Shown in pieces: positions 5,889 to 6,015 of a stretch of DNA of 6,015 nucleotides. The stretch is from Waddlia sp964635295. Its GTDB lineage: Bacteria > Chlamydiota > Chlamydiia > Chlamydiales > Waddliaceae. The stretch covers positions 1 through 6,015 of the forward strand of contig CAZWOB010000115.1 of NCBI GenBank assembly GCA_964635295.1, in the 5' to 3' direction. The notes under the pieces are model-generated. The model searched no databases, had not been told where the DNA came from, and saw nothing but the letters and a program-made list of their open reading frames with translations. Position numbers and translations under genes: made by a program. How positions within the stretch are numbered: the first letter of the stretch is position 1; each line of letters opens with the position of its first letter.

Positions 5889-6015
5889 TCATTTAACATC
5901 GACAATCTCAACTTCATCGAAAGACAACTCCCTTGAGCCTTTTACAAGGATCACAGGTTCTTGTAGTGCTACCCGTTAATCAAGCAAAAACTAAGAGAGT
6001 TTTCGCCCCCCTGAT
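5889..6015 (-). pseudogene. Possible decayed 3' end of a murF-like gene
   Basis: On the minus strand a 28-codon frame (5975-5892) ends at TGA (5891-5889) and encodes LQEPVILVKGSRELSFDEVE. This resembles the C-terminus of MurF, the UDP-MurNAc-tripeptide D-Ala-D-Ala ligase of peptidoglycan synthesis; the E. coli protein ends with ILVKGSRSAAMEEVV. The frame is closed directly upstream by TAA (5978-5976). Another frame further upstream reads GAKTLLVFA before a TGA and would suit the preceding MurF region (an FAD-like segment), but the gap between the two is several residues too short. A small frameshifting deletion would explain this. The window ends at 6015, so the upstream part cannot be judged. 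The match is short and could be chance. If real, this is a dead gene end next to the IS. Confidence 0.3.

Overview
The window holds four protein genes, an intact-looking insertion sequence and a decayed gene end. It reads like a bacterial chromosome segment. The N-terminal style of the LRR membrane protein, together with the SD-poor starts of the host genes, makes a Chlamydia-related (environmental Chlamydiota) host my best guess. That guess rests on pattern memory, not on any search.

Layout. (1) Positions 61-1875, minus strand: the translational GTPase TypA/BipA. Its stop codon lies inside a perfect 12-bp inverted repeat (23-64), and a plausible sigma70-type promoter sits in the short divergent spacer upstream. 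(2) Positions 1995-3374, plus strand: a three-part fusion of a nucleotidyltransferase-like domain, a left-handed beta-helix and a sugar-transferase (monotopic phosphoglycosyl transferase) domain. Both catalytic signatures look eroded. (3) Positions 3378-4511, minus strand: a membrane-anchored leucine-rich-repeat protein whose 21-residue repeats carry a cysteine ladder. It runs tail to tail with gene 2 with only 3 bp between their stop codons. (4) About 4601-5763: an IS982-family insertion sequence. Its transposase has a complete DDE triad and is flanked by two large inverted palindromic modules. (5) Positions 5764-6015: a gene-poor tail with a minus-strand RNA-like hairpin and a short reading frame resembling the C-terminus of MurF, broken upstream by stop codons.

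The genes do not form one pathway. TypA is a housekeeping ribosome-associated GTPase, the fusion protein points to surface-glycan or lipid-linked sugar metabolism, and the LRR protein is probably a surface or host-interaction factor. The IS982 element lies between the LRR gene's upstream region and the murF-like remnant and is visibly more AT-rich than the typA/sugar-transferase half. The most unusual structure is the pair of palindromes in the IS: they share an identical 26-bp core at identical distance from the element ends, while their arms differ in sequence from one module to the other yet remain self-complementary within each.
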